This document shows, piece after piece, positions 9,100 through 16,477 of a stretch of DNA of 23,485 nucleotides. Made by a program: the position numbers and the translations under genes. The notes under the pieces are model-generated. The model ran no database searches. It was not told the origin of the DNA and worked only from the letters and a program-made list of their open reading frames with translations. Origin of the DNA: an uncultured Thermoleophilia bacterium (lineage in GTDB: Bacteria > Actinomycetota > Thermoleophilia > Gaiellales > F1-60-MAGs149). The stretch lies in the NCBI GenBank assembly GCA_902806305.1, contig CADCWC010000241.1, positions 1 to 23,485 of the forward strand, given 5' to 3'. Each line of letters begins with the position of its first letter. Positions within the stretch are counted from its first letter, which is position 1.

Positions 9100-9114
9100 G
9101 TAGAACTGTAGACT
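9100..9114 (+). promoter_or_regulatory. AT-richer tandem repeat with possible -10 boxes
   Basis: GTAGAACT followed directly by GTAGACT, the least GC-rich patch in the divergent region. TAGACT (9109-9114) could be the -10 of mttB, and TACAGT on the minus strand (9105-9110) the -10 of iclR. In that layout the inverted repeat at 9079-9096 would cover the mttB -35 and the iclR start region. No convincing -35 is seen. Confidence 0.35.
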
Positions 9115-9183
9115 CGCTGGGGTGACCCCGTCAAACGGCCATGGCCGGCACCGACGGGCCGGAGACCGACCGAGGGAGACAGG

Positions 9184-10623
9184 ATGTTCGTCAACCGGAT
9201 GCCGCGCTACGAGATCCTCTCGGAGGACGCGATGGCCACCCTCGACCGCGGCTGGCGGCGGATCGTCTCCGAGCTCGGGATCGAGTTCGCCCATCCCGAG
9301 GCCCTCGAGCTGTTCCGGCGGGCCGGCCAGACGGTCGAGGACGAGGTCGTCAAGTTCGACCCCGACTTCATCCTCGAGCAGGTGGCGAAGGCTCCGCGCC
9401 AGTTCGACGTGCAGGCCCGCAACCCGGCCAACTCGATCACGATCGGCGGCGACCACATGTCGTTCGCGGGCGTCTACGGCCCGCCCTTCGTGCGCGAGGG
9501 CATGGAGCGGCGCGACGCGACCATGCAGGACTTCCGGCGCCTGACGATGCTGGCCCAGAGCTTCCCCGAGCTCGACTCGGCGGGCGGCGTCATCTGCGAG
9601 CCGAACGACGCCCCGCTCGACTCGCGGCACCTGGACATGATCTACGCGCTGCAGACGCTGACCGACAAGGTCTACATGGGGAACGTGGTGTCCGGCCCGA
9701 ACGCCGCCGACACGATCCGCATGTCCGAGATCCTGTTCGGAGGACGGGAGGCGATCGAGCGGACGCCCGCCTGCATCTCGCTCATCAACTGCAACTCGCC
9801 GCTCCGCTGGGACGACCGCATGCTCGACTCGCTGTTCGAGTACTCGCGCGCCGCCCAGCCGGTGATCCTGACGCCGTTCCTGCTGATGGGCGCGATGTCG
9901 CCCGTGACGATCCCGGCCGCCCTGGTCCAGCAGATGGCCGAGGCGCTCTCCGGGATCGCGCTGACCCAGCTGATCCGGCCCGGCTGCCCGATCATCTTCG
10001 GCTCGTTCCTCTCGAACATCGACATGCAGTCGGGCTCGCCGACCTTCGGCACGCCCGAGTCGGCGATCGGCCTCTTCTGCACGGGCCAGATCGCCCGCCG
10101 CTTCGGCCTGCCCTTCCGGTCCGGCGGCGGGCTCACGTCGAGCCAGACGGCCGACGCGCAGTCGGCCTACGAGGCGCTGATGACGATGCTCCCGACGTTC
10201 CTGGCCGGGACGAACTGGGTCATGCACAGCGCGGGCTGGCTCGAGGGCGGCCTCGTCAGCTGCTACGAGAAGTTCGTGGTCGACCTGGAGATCCTGCGGA
10301 TGCTGCAGGTCGAGTTCACGCCGCTCGAGATCGACGAGGCCTCGATGGCCTTCGGCGCCCACGAGGAGGTGGGGCACGCAGGCCACTTCCTGGGGGCGGC
10401 GCACACCATGGAGCGGTTCCGCACCTGCTTCTACCGGCCGCTGCTCTCGTCGTCGGACAACTACACGCGCTGGACGAGGAACGGCGGCCTCGACGCGGCC
10501 GCCCGCGCCGGGGCGATCTACCAGAAGCGGCTCGACGAGTACGAGCAGCCGCCGCTCGACGACGCGATCCGCGCCGAGCTCGAGGAGTACGTGATCCGTC
10601 GCCGCGCCGAGCTCGGCGACTGA
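9184..10623 (+). CDS. mttB: MttB-family (non-pyrrolysine) quaternary amine:corrinoid methyltransferase, copy 1
   Basis: A 479-residue member of the trimethylamine methyltransferase (MttB) superfamily. It reads through without an in-frame TAG, so it has no pyrrolysine. Such proteins (for example MtgB, MtpB, MtcB, MtyB) demethylate glycine betaine, proline betaine, carnitine or gamma-butyrobetaine rather than trimethylamine. Conserved stretches include ELFRRAGQTVED, CEPNDAPLDSRH, PFLLMGAMSPVTIPAALVQQ, GSFLSNIDMQSGSP, GGLTSSQTADAQSAYEA and GWLEGGLVSCYEKF. The ATG is preceded by GAGGGAG (6-nt spacing). The corrinoid, THF and activator genes diverge from it, making it the likely entry enzyme. The substrate cannot be read from sequence; glycine betaine is favoured by the dimethylglycine dehydrogenase-like neighbour. 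Confidence 0.93.
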   Translation: MFVNRMPRYEILSEDAMATLDRGWRRIVSELGIEFAHPEALELFRRAGQTVEDEVVKFDPDFILEQVAKAPRQFDVQARNPANSITIGGDHMSFAGVYGPPFVREGMERRDATMQDFRRLTMLAQSFPELDSAGGVICEPNDAPLDSRHLDMIYALQTLTDKVYMGNVVSGPNAADTIRMSEILFGGREAIERTPACISLINCNSPLRWDDRMLDSLFEYSRAAQPVILTPFLLMGAMSPVTIPAALVQQMAEALSGIALTQLIRPGCPIIFGSFLSNIDMQSGSPTFGTPESAIGLFCTGQIARRFGLPFRSGGGLTSSQTADAQSAYEALMTMLPTFLAGTNWVMHSAGWLEGGLVSCYEKFVVDLEILRMLQVEFTPLEIDEASMAFGAHEEVGHAGHFLGAAHTMERFRTCFYRPLLSSSDNYTRWTRNGGLDAAARAGAIYQKRLDEYEQPPLDDAIRAELEEYVIRRRAELGD

Positions 10624-10629
10624 ACGCCG

Positions 10630-11664
10630 ATGCGGGTCGTCCAGGCCGGAGTCGGCGGCTGGGGCGCCGGCTGGCTGGACGTGCTGCGCCGCGGCGAGGG
10701 CGTCGAGGTCGTGGCGGTGGCCGATCCCGCCGCAGCGGCGCGAGAGCGCGCGCGGCGGACGACCGGCCTCGCCGCCCGCGCGGTCTTCGACAGCCTCGGG
10801 GCCGCGCTCGACGCGACCGAGTCCGACGCCGTCCTCGTCGCGACGCCGCCCGCGTCGCACCACGAGCTGATCACGTCGGCGCTCGAGCGGGGGCGACACG
10901 TGCTCACCGAGAAGCCGCTGGCCACGACGATGGCGGAGGCCGACGACCTCGTACGGACGGCCGACCGGACAGACCGGATCCTGATGGTCAGCCAGAACTA
11001 CCGGTTCCGGATCCCGGCTCGCACCGTCCAGGGCGTCGTCGCCGAGGGCGCGCTGGGCCGCCTCATCCGCGTCTCGCTCGCCTGTCGACGCGACACCCGC
11101 ACGCTCTGGTCGGCGGGCGACTTCCGCACGCGGATGCGCCACCCCTACGTGCTGGACATGATGATCCACCACGTCGACCTGCTGCGGGCGATCACGGGGC
11201 AGGACGTGGCGGAGATGGTCTGCCGCAGCTGGCCCGTGCCCGACTCGCCGTACGCGCATCATCCCGCCGTGGCCGCGCTCCTGACGCTGTCGGCGGGCAC
11301 GGTGGTGACGTACACGGGCGACTGGGCGACCCACGGGCCGGAGACCGCCTGGAGCGGCGAGTGGGACGTGCTCGGCGAGCGGGGACGTCTGACGTGGAGG
11401 CAGGGATCGGTCGACGACGACGTCCGCGCCGCCGTCCTCGAGCTGCAGCTCGGCGACGAGCCGGCCCGGCCGGTCGGCCTGGCCCCGCTGTGCGCCGTCG
11501 ACCGGGACGGCACGCTCCAGGCCTTCCGGCGCTCGGTCGAGGACGGCGCGCCGGTCGTCACGCCCGCCCACGACAACGTCCGCAGCCTGGCGGCGGTGCT
11601 CGCCGCCGTAGAGTCGATCGAGACGGGGCGCCTGATCGACGTGGAGGCACTGCTCGCCCACTGA
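10630..11664 (+). CDS. Gfo/Idh/MocA family NAD(P)-dependent oxidoreductase
   Basis: A 344-residue oxidoreductase with an N-terminal Rossmann fold (AGVGGWGAGW at 6-15; acidic strand end VAVADP) and the family EKP motif at Glu94-Lys95-Pro96, whose lysine is catalytic. The C-terminal substrate domain carries the DxxxH-like DMMIHH (Asp176, His180/His181). Family members oxidise or reduce hydroxyl, carbonyl or imine groups, mostly of sugars and cyclitols. It begins 6 bp after mttB and shares its transcript, so it may act on the carbon skeleton or a hydroxyl of the methylated substrate; this is inference. It ends 10 bp from the convergent second mttB. Confidence 0.88.
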   Translation: MRVVQAGVGGWGAGWLDVLRRGEGVEVVAVADPAAAARERARRTTGLAARAVFDSLGAALDATESDAVLVATPPASHHELITSALERGRHVLTEKPLATTMAEADDLVRTADRTDRILMVSQNYRFRIPARTVQGVVAEGALGRLIRVSLACRRDTRTLWSAGDFRTRMRHPYVLDMMIHHVDLLRAITGQDVAEMVCRSWPVPDSPYAHHPAVAALLTLSAGTVVTYTGDWATHGPETAWSGEWDVLGERGRLTWRQGSVDDDVRAAVLELQLGDEPARPVGLAPLCAVDRDGTLQAFRRSVEDGAPVVTPAHDNVRSLAAVLAAVESIETGRLIDVEALLAH

Positions 11665-11674
11665 GCGCTCTGCG

Positions 11675-13147
11675 TCAGCCGACCGCGTGCGCGACGGTCG
11701 GCAGCGGGTCGCCGAGCTCGACCCGGCGGCGCTCGACGTACTCCTCGAGCTCGGCCCGCACGGCGTCGTCCATCGGCGGTCGCTGCCACTCCTCGAGCTT
11801 CTTCGGCCACAGCTCGGCCGCCCGGGCGGCGCCGTCGCGAGCCCCGAGACGGTTCCAGCGCTCGAAGTTCTCGGTCGAGGCGAGCATCGGGCGGTAGAAG
11901 CAGTCGCGGAAGCGCTCCATCGTGTGGGCGGCGCCCAGGAAGTGGCCGCCGTGCCGCACCTCGTCGTGGGCGTCGAAGGCGAGGCTCGCCTCGTCGACCT
12001 CGAGCGGCGTGAACTGCGCGCGCAGGATCTGGAGCAGCTCGACGTCGGCGATGAACTTCTCGTAGCAGGCCACCAGACCGCCCTCGAGCCAGCCCGCCGA
12101 CTGGTGGACCCAGTTCGCGCCCGCCAGGAACGCGGCGTGCAACGTGTTGAAGGCCTCGTAGCCCGCCTGCACGTCGACGGTCTGGCTGGTCGTGAGGCCG
12201 CCCCCGCCCGACCGCCACGGCAGTCCGAGCCGCCGTGCGATCTGCCCGGAGGCGAGGAGGCCGATCGCCGACTCCGGCCCCCCGAACCCCGGCGAGCCGG
12301 ACTGCATGTCGATGTTCGAGAGGAACGAGCCGAGGATGACGGGTGCGCCCGGCCGCACGAGCTGGACCAGCGCCACGCCCGCGAGCGCCTCGGCGGCCTG
12401 CTGGACGAGCGCGGCGGGAATCGTCACCGGGGCCATCGCGCCCATCAGCAGGAACGGCGTCAGGAGCACGACCTGGCCGGCCGCCGTGTACTCGAGCAGC
12501 GCGTCCAGCATCCGCCCGTCGTACCGGAGCGGCGAGTTGACGTTCACGACGGCGAACATCACCGGCGTGGCGTCGATCGCCTCGCGACCGCCGAACAGGA
12601 TCCCCGCCATCGCCACGCAGTCCCGTGCCACCTCGCGAGAGTTCGCCGAGCCTCCGAACACCTTGTCCGAGATCGTCGTCACCGAGAGCTGCTGGTACAG
12701 GTGCCGCGAGTCGAGGTCGAGGTCGTTCGGCTCGCAGACGCGACTGCCCGGCGAGTCGAGCTCCGGGAAGACCTGCGCGAGCTGCGCGAAGCGCTCGAGG
12801 TCGGCCAGGGTGCCCTCGCTGCGGGTCGCGCCGGCGCGCACGAACGGCGGACCCTGCGTGGGCACGAAGACCATGTGGTCGCCGCCCACGTGCAGGTCGT
12901 TCGCCGGGTTCCGCGCGCGCATCCGGAACTCGCTCGGCGCCTTCGCGACCTGCTCGAGCACGAACTCGGGGTCGAGCTTGACGATGTCGTCCTCGACCGT
13001 CTGGCCGGCCCGCCGGAACAGCTCGAGGGCCTCGGGATGGTCGAACTGGATCCCGATCTCGGACACGAGGCGCCGCCAGCCACCGTCGATCGTGGCCAGC
13101 GCTTCCTCCGAGAGGATCTCGTGGCGCGGCATGCGGTTGACGAACAT
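11675..13147 (-). CDS. mttB: MttB-family (non-pyrrolysine) quaternary amine methyltransferase, copy 2
   Basis: A 490-residue paralogue of the first MttB, near-colinear throughout and sharing MFVNRMPRxEILSE at the start, SFLSNIDMQSGSP and GWLEGGLVxCYEKF. The shared N-terminus fixes the ATG at 13147 despite a weak GGGTGGG directly before it; longer readings upstream are noise. There is no in-frame TAG. Differences from copy 1 lie where substrate contacts are expected: an extra glycine in SGGGGLTTSQ, NWVHQSAG versus NWVMHSAG, VVNVNSPLRYD versus LINCNSPLRWD, and an 11-residue tail after ELGD. It probably demethylates a different betaine. It has no own corrinoid gene and is transcribed away from the cupin/aminotransferase module. 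Confidence 0.93.
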   Translation of the reverse strand: MFVNRMPRHEILSEEALATIDGGWRRLVSEIGIQFDHPEALELFRRAGQTVEDDIVKLDPEFVLEQVAKAPSEFRMRARNPANDLHVGGDHMVFVPTQGPPFVRAGATRSEGTLADLERFAQLAQVFPELDSPGSRVCEPNDLDLDSRHLYQQLSVTTISDKVFGGSANSREVARDCVAMAGILFGGREAIDATPVMFAVVNVNSPLRYDGRMLDALLEYTAAGQVVLLTPFLLMGAMAPVTIPAALVQQAAEALAGVALVQLVRPGAPVILGSFLSNIDMQSGSPGFGGPESAIGLLASGQIARRLGLPWRSGGGGLTTSQTVDVQAGYEAFNTLHAAFLAGANWVHQSAGWLEGGLVACYEKFIADVELLQILRAQFTPLEVDEASLAFDAHDEVRHGGHFLGAAHTMERFRDCFYRPMLASTENFERWNRLGARDGAARAAELWPKKLEEWQRPPMDDAVRAELEEYVERRRVELGDPLPTVAHAVG

Positions 13148-13180
13148 CCCACCCGCAGTCTGACCGCGGACGGACCCGAG

Positions 13181-13196
13181 CGCAACCGGAGTTGCG
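13181..13196. promoter_or_regulatory. inverted repeat in the mttB2/cupin divergent promoter (candidate operator)
   Basis: Perfect 6-bp inverted repeat with a 4-nt spacer, CGCAACCGGAGTTGCG, about 34 bp upstream of mttB copy 2 and 127 bp upstream of the cupin gene. It is the clearest symmetric element in this 175-bp divergent region. A role as operator for the IclR at 16459-17274 is a guess. Confidence 0.4.
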
Positions 13197-13322
13197 GATA
13201 CCGGGTTCGGTCGCTCGCCCCCCGGACGTGCGGATCGTCGCCCCACGGCCGCCGGCTGGCCACCTGGCCCGGGCCGCACGGGTCCTCCAGCCTGCGGGCG
13301 GACCTCGCGAAAGGAGCTGACG

Positions 13323-13823
13323 ATGACGATCATCGAACGCGCCAGGCCGACGGCCGGCAGGATGTTCCACCGCCCGGCGGGCACCGGTCGGATGTACTGG
13401 GGACCCGGCGACCTGTACACCTTCCTCGTCACCGGCGAGGAGTCGGGTGGCGCCTCCTTCGCCATGGAGGCGCTCGTGCCGCCCGGCGGCGGCCCGCCAC
13501 CCCACACGCACAGTCGGGAGGACGAGACCTTCTACGTGCTCGAGGGCGCCTGCGACTTCCGGCTCGGGGACGACACGGTCACCGCCGGGGTCGGCGACTT
13601 CATCCACGTCCCCCGCGGCAGGGTCCACTGCTTCCACAACGCGGGCACGGAGCCTGCGCGGCTGATCCTGACCTTCACGCCCGCCGGGATCGAGAAGTTC
13701 TTCGAGGAGACCCTCCGGCGGGCGTACGACCGGACGCTCGACCCGCCCGAGGATCCGGCGGCCGTCGCGGCACGCTACGCGGTCGCCGCACCCCGGTACG
13801 GCCTCGACTTCACCGTCGCGTAG
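13323..13823 (+). CDS. cupin domain protein
   Basis: A 166-residue single-domain cupin. Motif 1 is PPPHTHSREDETFYVLEG (His-His-Glu metal ligands) and motif 2 is GDFIHVPRGRVHCFHNAG (His ligand), so the barrel should bind one metal ion. The C-terminal 50 residues form a short helical tail. ATG at 13323 has a strong ribosome site AAAGGAG with 6-nt spacing. It is divergent from mttB copy 2 and precedes the aminotransferase, from which a hairpin separates it. Family functions range from dioxygenase to isomerase to sensor, and nothing here picks one. One described role, DMSP lyase, has a different motif pattern. Confidence 0.85.
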   Translation: MTIIERARPTAGRMFHRPAGTGRMYWGPGDLYTFLVTGEESGGASFAMEALVPPGGGPPPHTHSREDETFYVLEGACDFRLGDDTVTAGVGDFIHVPRGRVHCFHNAGTEPARLILTFTPAGIEKFFEETLRRAYDRTLDPPEDPAAVAARYAVAAPRYGLDFTVA

Positions 13824-13836
13824 CGGTCCGCGGCCT

Positions 13837-13871
13837 GGCGCCCGGTCGGGCTCGCGCACGCACCGGGCGCC
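13837..13871 (+). terminator. 10-bp perfect hairpin between cupin and aminotransferase genes (candidate terminator)
   Basis: GGCGCCCGGT and ACCGGGCGCC form a perfect 10-bp stem with a 15-nt loop, starting 13 nt after the cupin stop. There is no T-run. Together with the -10-like box that follows, it suggests that the aminotransferase has its own promoter. Confidence 0.55.
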
Positions 13872-13881
13872 GCTGATGGGC

Positions 13882-13887
13882 TACGCT
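13882..13887 (+). promoter_or_regulatory. -10 box TACGCT for a leaderless aminotransferase transcript
   Basis: TACGCT fits TAnnnT and ends 8 nt before the ATG at 13896, where no Shine-Dalgarno sequence is present. Transcription would begin at or next to the start codon. No clear -35 is visible. Confidence 0.5.
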
Positions 13888-13895
13888 CGTGGCCC

Positions 13896-15110
13896 ATGGC
13901 GACGATCAGCAGCACCCGCGCACCGCTCTCGCGGGCCGTCTCGTACACCACCCCGCTCGAGATCGTGGCGGGCGAGGGAGCCGAGCTCGTGGCCCGGGAC
14001 GGCCGGCGCTACCTCGACTGCGTCTCGGGCTACGGCGTGACGAACACCGGCCACTGCCACCCGCGCGTCGTCGAGGCCGTGCGGGCCCAGGTCGGCACGC
14101 TGCTGCACGTCTCGACGGTCGGCCGCGTGGCCGTGTCGGCGTCCTACGCCGAGCGGCTCTGCGCGCTCGCCCCCATGCCCGACGCCAAGGTGTTCTTCAC
14201 GAACAGCGGGACGGAGGCCGTCGAGGCCGCGCTGAAGCTCGTCCGCTACGCGAGCGGCCGACCCGGCGTCGTGTCGTTCGGCGGCGGCTTCCACGGCCGC
14301 ACGCTCGGCTCGCTCTCGCTGACGACGTCGAAGGCCTCGTTCCGGGCCCGCCACGAGCCGTTGCCGACCGGGACCTACCACGTGCCGTACCCCCGTCGCG
14401 AGCTCGGACCGACGTTCGAGGCCATCGAGCGGCTCTTCGTCGAGCAGGTCACGCCCGAGCGCGTCGCGGCCTTCGTGGTCGAACCGGTGCTCGGCGAGGG
14501 CGGCTACGTCGTGCCGCCGGGCGGCTTCCTCCCGCAGCTCCGGGAGCTCTGCGACCGCCACGGCATCCTGCTGGTGGTCGACGAGGTCCAGGCGGGCTTC
14601 GGACGCACCGGGCGCCTGTTCGCGTGCCAGCACGAGGGCGTCGAGCCCGACCTGATCACGATGGCCAAGGGCATCGCGTCCGGGCTGCCCATGGGTGGGA
14701 TCCTCGGCCGGGCGGCGCTCCTCGACGCCTGGGAGCCGGGTGCCCACGGGACGACGTTCGGCGGGAACCCCGTCGCCTGTGCGGCGGCCCATGCGACGCT
14801 CGACGCGCTGCTCGACGACGGGCTCGTCGAGAACGCCGCCGCGCGCGGCGCCGAGCTGCTGGCCGGCCTGTCCGCCGCCGTCGCCGAGCGCCCGGACACG
14901 CTCGTCGAGGCGCGGGGCCGTGGGCTCATGGTCGGTCTGGAGACCGTCGGGCCGGACGCCGCGACCGCGCTCAAGGCGGCGCTGCTCGAGGACGGCGTCA
15001 TCGTGTCGACGTGCGGGCCGGACTGGCGCGTGCTGCGGTTCTCGCCACCGCTGATCCTGACCGCCGCGCAGGTCGAGCGCGTCGTCGACGCCGTGCGCGC
15101 CGCCGCCTGA
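13896..15110 (+). CDS. class III PLP aminotransferase (GABA/omega-amino acid aminotransferase-like)
   Basis: A 404-residue fold-type I PLP enzyme. Landmarks are VSGYGVTNTGHCHP, FFTNSGTEAVEAALKL (phosphate cup), SFGGGFHGRT, VDEVQAGFGRTG (PLP-pyridine aspartate) and MAKGIASGLPMG with the Schiff-base Lys258. GTTFGGNPVACAAA and a typical small C-terminal domain follow. It moves the terminal amino group of an omega-amino acid to a keto acid, giving a semialdehyde. The class also includes ornithine, taurine and beta-alanine enzymes. An aldehyde dehydrogenase gene starts 5 bp after its stop, which strongly suggests amine to semialdehyde to acid. Next to an MttB paralogue, this fits breakdown of a demethylated omega-amino betaine such as gamma-butyrobetaine; that link is inference. 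Confidence 0.9.
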   Translation: MATISSTRAPLSRAVSYTTPLEIVAGEGAELVARDGRRYLDCVSGYGVTNTGHCHPRVVEAVRAQVGTLLHVSTVGRVAVSASYAERLCALAPMPDAKVFFTNSGTEAVEAALKLVRYASGRPGVVSFGGGFHGRTLGSLSLTTSKASFRARHEPLPTGTYHVPYPRRELGPTFEAIERLFVEQVTPERVAAFVVEPVLGEGGYVVPPGGFLPQLRELCDRHGILLVVDEVQAGFGRTGRLFACQHEGVEPDLITMAKGIASGLPMGGILGRAALLDAWEPGAHGTTFGGNPVACAAAHATLDALLDDGLVENAAARGAELLAGLSAAVAERPDTLVEARGRGLMVGLETVGPDAATALKAALLEDGVIVSTCGPDWRVLRFSPPLILTAAQVERVVDAVRAAA

Positions 15111-15115
15111 CCACC

Positions 15116-16477
15116 TTGTCGTCGTCGATCCGCAGCGAGAACCCCGCCACCGGCGCGACGGTGTTCGAGACCGACGCGACCTCGCCCGCGCAGGTCGACG
15201 CGGCGGTGCGGCGCGCGCTCGAGGCGAGCCACGGCTGGGCGGCCACGCCTTCCGAGGAGCGAGGCGCCGTGCTGCGGCGGTTCGCGGACATCGTCGAGCG
15301 TGACGCCGACGCGCTCGCCGAGCTGATCGTCGACGAGGTCGGCAAGCTCCGCCGCGACGCCGACGGCGAGGTCGAGTGGACCGCCCTCTCGGCCCGCTGG
15401 TACGCGGACCACCCGCCGCAGGACGAGGTCGTGGCCGGCGCGCGCGTCCGGCGGCGACCGCTCGGCGTGGTGGCCGCGGTGACGCCGTGGAACGTGCCGC
15501 TGATCACGCCGGCCTGGAAGTGGCTCCCGGCACTGATGGCGGGCAACGCCGTGGTCTGGAAGCCGTCCGAGCTCGCCACCGCCACGGCCCTGGCGGCACA
15601 GGAGGCCTTCCGGGAGGCCGGCTTGCCCGACGGCGTGCTCACCGTCGTGCCGGGCGGCCCGGACACCTCGGTCGCGCTCTGCGGGCATCCCGACGTGGCC
15701 GGCGTCCACTTCACCGGGTCGACCGCGGCCGGCCGCGCGGTGGCGGCGCTGGCCTCTCCCCGCTTCGCCCGCGTGGCGCTCGAGATGGGCGGCGTGAACC
15801 CGGCGATCGTCCTGGCCGACGCCGACCTCGACGCCGCCGCGGACGCGATCGTGGCGTGCGCCACGGCGCTCTCGGGCCAGAAGTGCACCGCCGCCCGTCG
15901 GGTGCTGGTCGAGCAGGCCGTCGAGGCCCCGCTCGTGGAGCGCCTCGCGGAGCGGATCGCCGCCCTGCGCCTCGGCGACCCGACCGACCCGTCGACCACC
16001 CTGGCACCGCTGGTCAGCCCGTCGGCCGCCCGCGCGGCGGAGGCGGCCACGGAGGCCGCGGTGGCGGCGGGCGCGCACGTGGCGGCCCGTGCCTCGTCGA
16101 CGCTCCCGGACGGCCTGCGGGCCGACGCGTTCTTCCCCGCCACGCTGCTGACGGGCGGGGGCCCCTGGCGGGAGGAGGTGTTCGCGCCGATCCTGGCCGT
16201 CGAGGTCGTCGCCGACCGGGAGGCCGCCTGGCAGGCGGCCAACGACGTGCCGTACGGCCTCTCGGCCGCCGTCTACACCCGCACCCAGGCGTTCGCCGAC
16301 GAGGCGGGCGAGCGGCTGGAGACCGGCGTCGTGGCCGTCAACCGGCGCGGCGACGCCGTGGAGCTCGAGCCGCCGTTCGGCGGGGTGAAGGGGTCCGGGA
16401 ACGGCTTCCCCGAGGGTGGCGCCTACGTGTACTCGGCCCTGACGAGCCTGCAGGCGGTCTACGGCGCGGTGGATTGA
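15116..16477 (+). CDS. NAD(P)-dependent aldehyde dehydrogenase (semialdehyde dehydrogenase-like)
   Basis: A 453-residue ALDH. It has ENPATG near the start, PWNVPLITPAWK, KPSELATAT, FTGSTAAGRAV (NAD phosphate loop), LEMGGVNP with the general base Glu223, and SGQKCTA with the nucleophile Cys257. EEVFAPILAVEVV, NDVPYGLSAAVYT and PFGGVKGSGNGFPEGG complete the family pattern, and the Glu-to-Cys spacing of 34 is normal. It would oxidise the semialdehyde made by the preceding aminotransferase. The start is uncertain. TTG at 15116 keeps the whole family N-terminus; a CTG at 15107 would overlap the aminotransferase stop; GTG at 15161 would cut off ENPATG. It overlaps the convergent iclR by 19 bp. Exact substrate not assignable. 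Confidence 0.9.
   Translation: MSSSIRSENPATGATVFETDATSPAQVDAAVRRALEASHGWAATPSEERGAVLRRFADIVERDADALAELIVDEVGKLRRDADGEVEWTALSARWYADHPPQDEVVAGARVRRRPLGVVAAVTPWNVPLITPAWKWLPALMAGNAVVWKPSELATATALAAQEAFREAGLPDGVLTVVPGGPDTSVALCGHPDVAGVHFTGSTAAGRAVAALASPRFARVALEMGGVNPAIVLADADLDAAADAIVACATALSGQKCTAARRVLVEQAVEAPLVERLAERIAALRLGDPTDPSTTLAPLVSPSAARAAEAATEAAVAAGAHVAARASSTLPDGLRADAFFPATLLTGGGPWREEVFAPILAVEVVADREAAWQAANDVPYGLSAAVYTRTQAFADEAGERLETGVVAVNRRGDAVELEPPFGGVKGSGNGFPEGGAYVYSALTSLQAVYGAVD

Noticed and set aside
9058..11661. Minus-strand read-through upstream of the first iclR gene (1128 codons in total)
   Set aside because: The stretch is antisense to mttB and the Gfo/Idh gene; only the last 260 codons show a real protein.
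9141..11897. Plus-strand 918-codon open frame across mttB and the Gfo/Idh gene
   Set aside because: It has no protein motifs, has skewed Arg/Pro/Gly composition, and lies over two well-supported genes in another frame.
9184..13147. Pyrrolysine-containing trimethylamine methyltransferases
   Set aside because: Neither mttB copy has an in-frame TAG, and no pyrrolysine synthesis genes are in the window, so true trimethylamine specificity is not supported.
13889..15115. Continuous frame suggesting an aminotransferase-region/ALDH fusion protein
   Set aside because: The first 409 codons are a different frame from the aminotransferase and carry no motifs; only the ALDH part is real.
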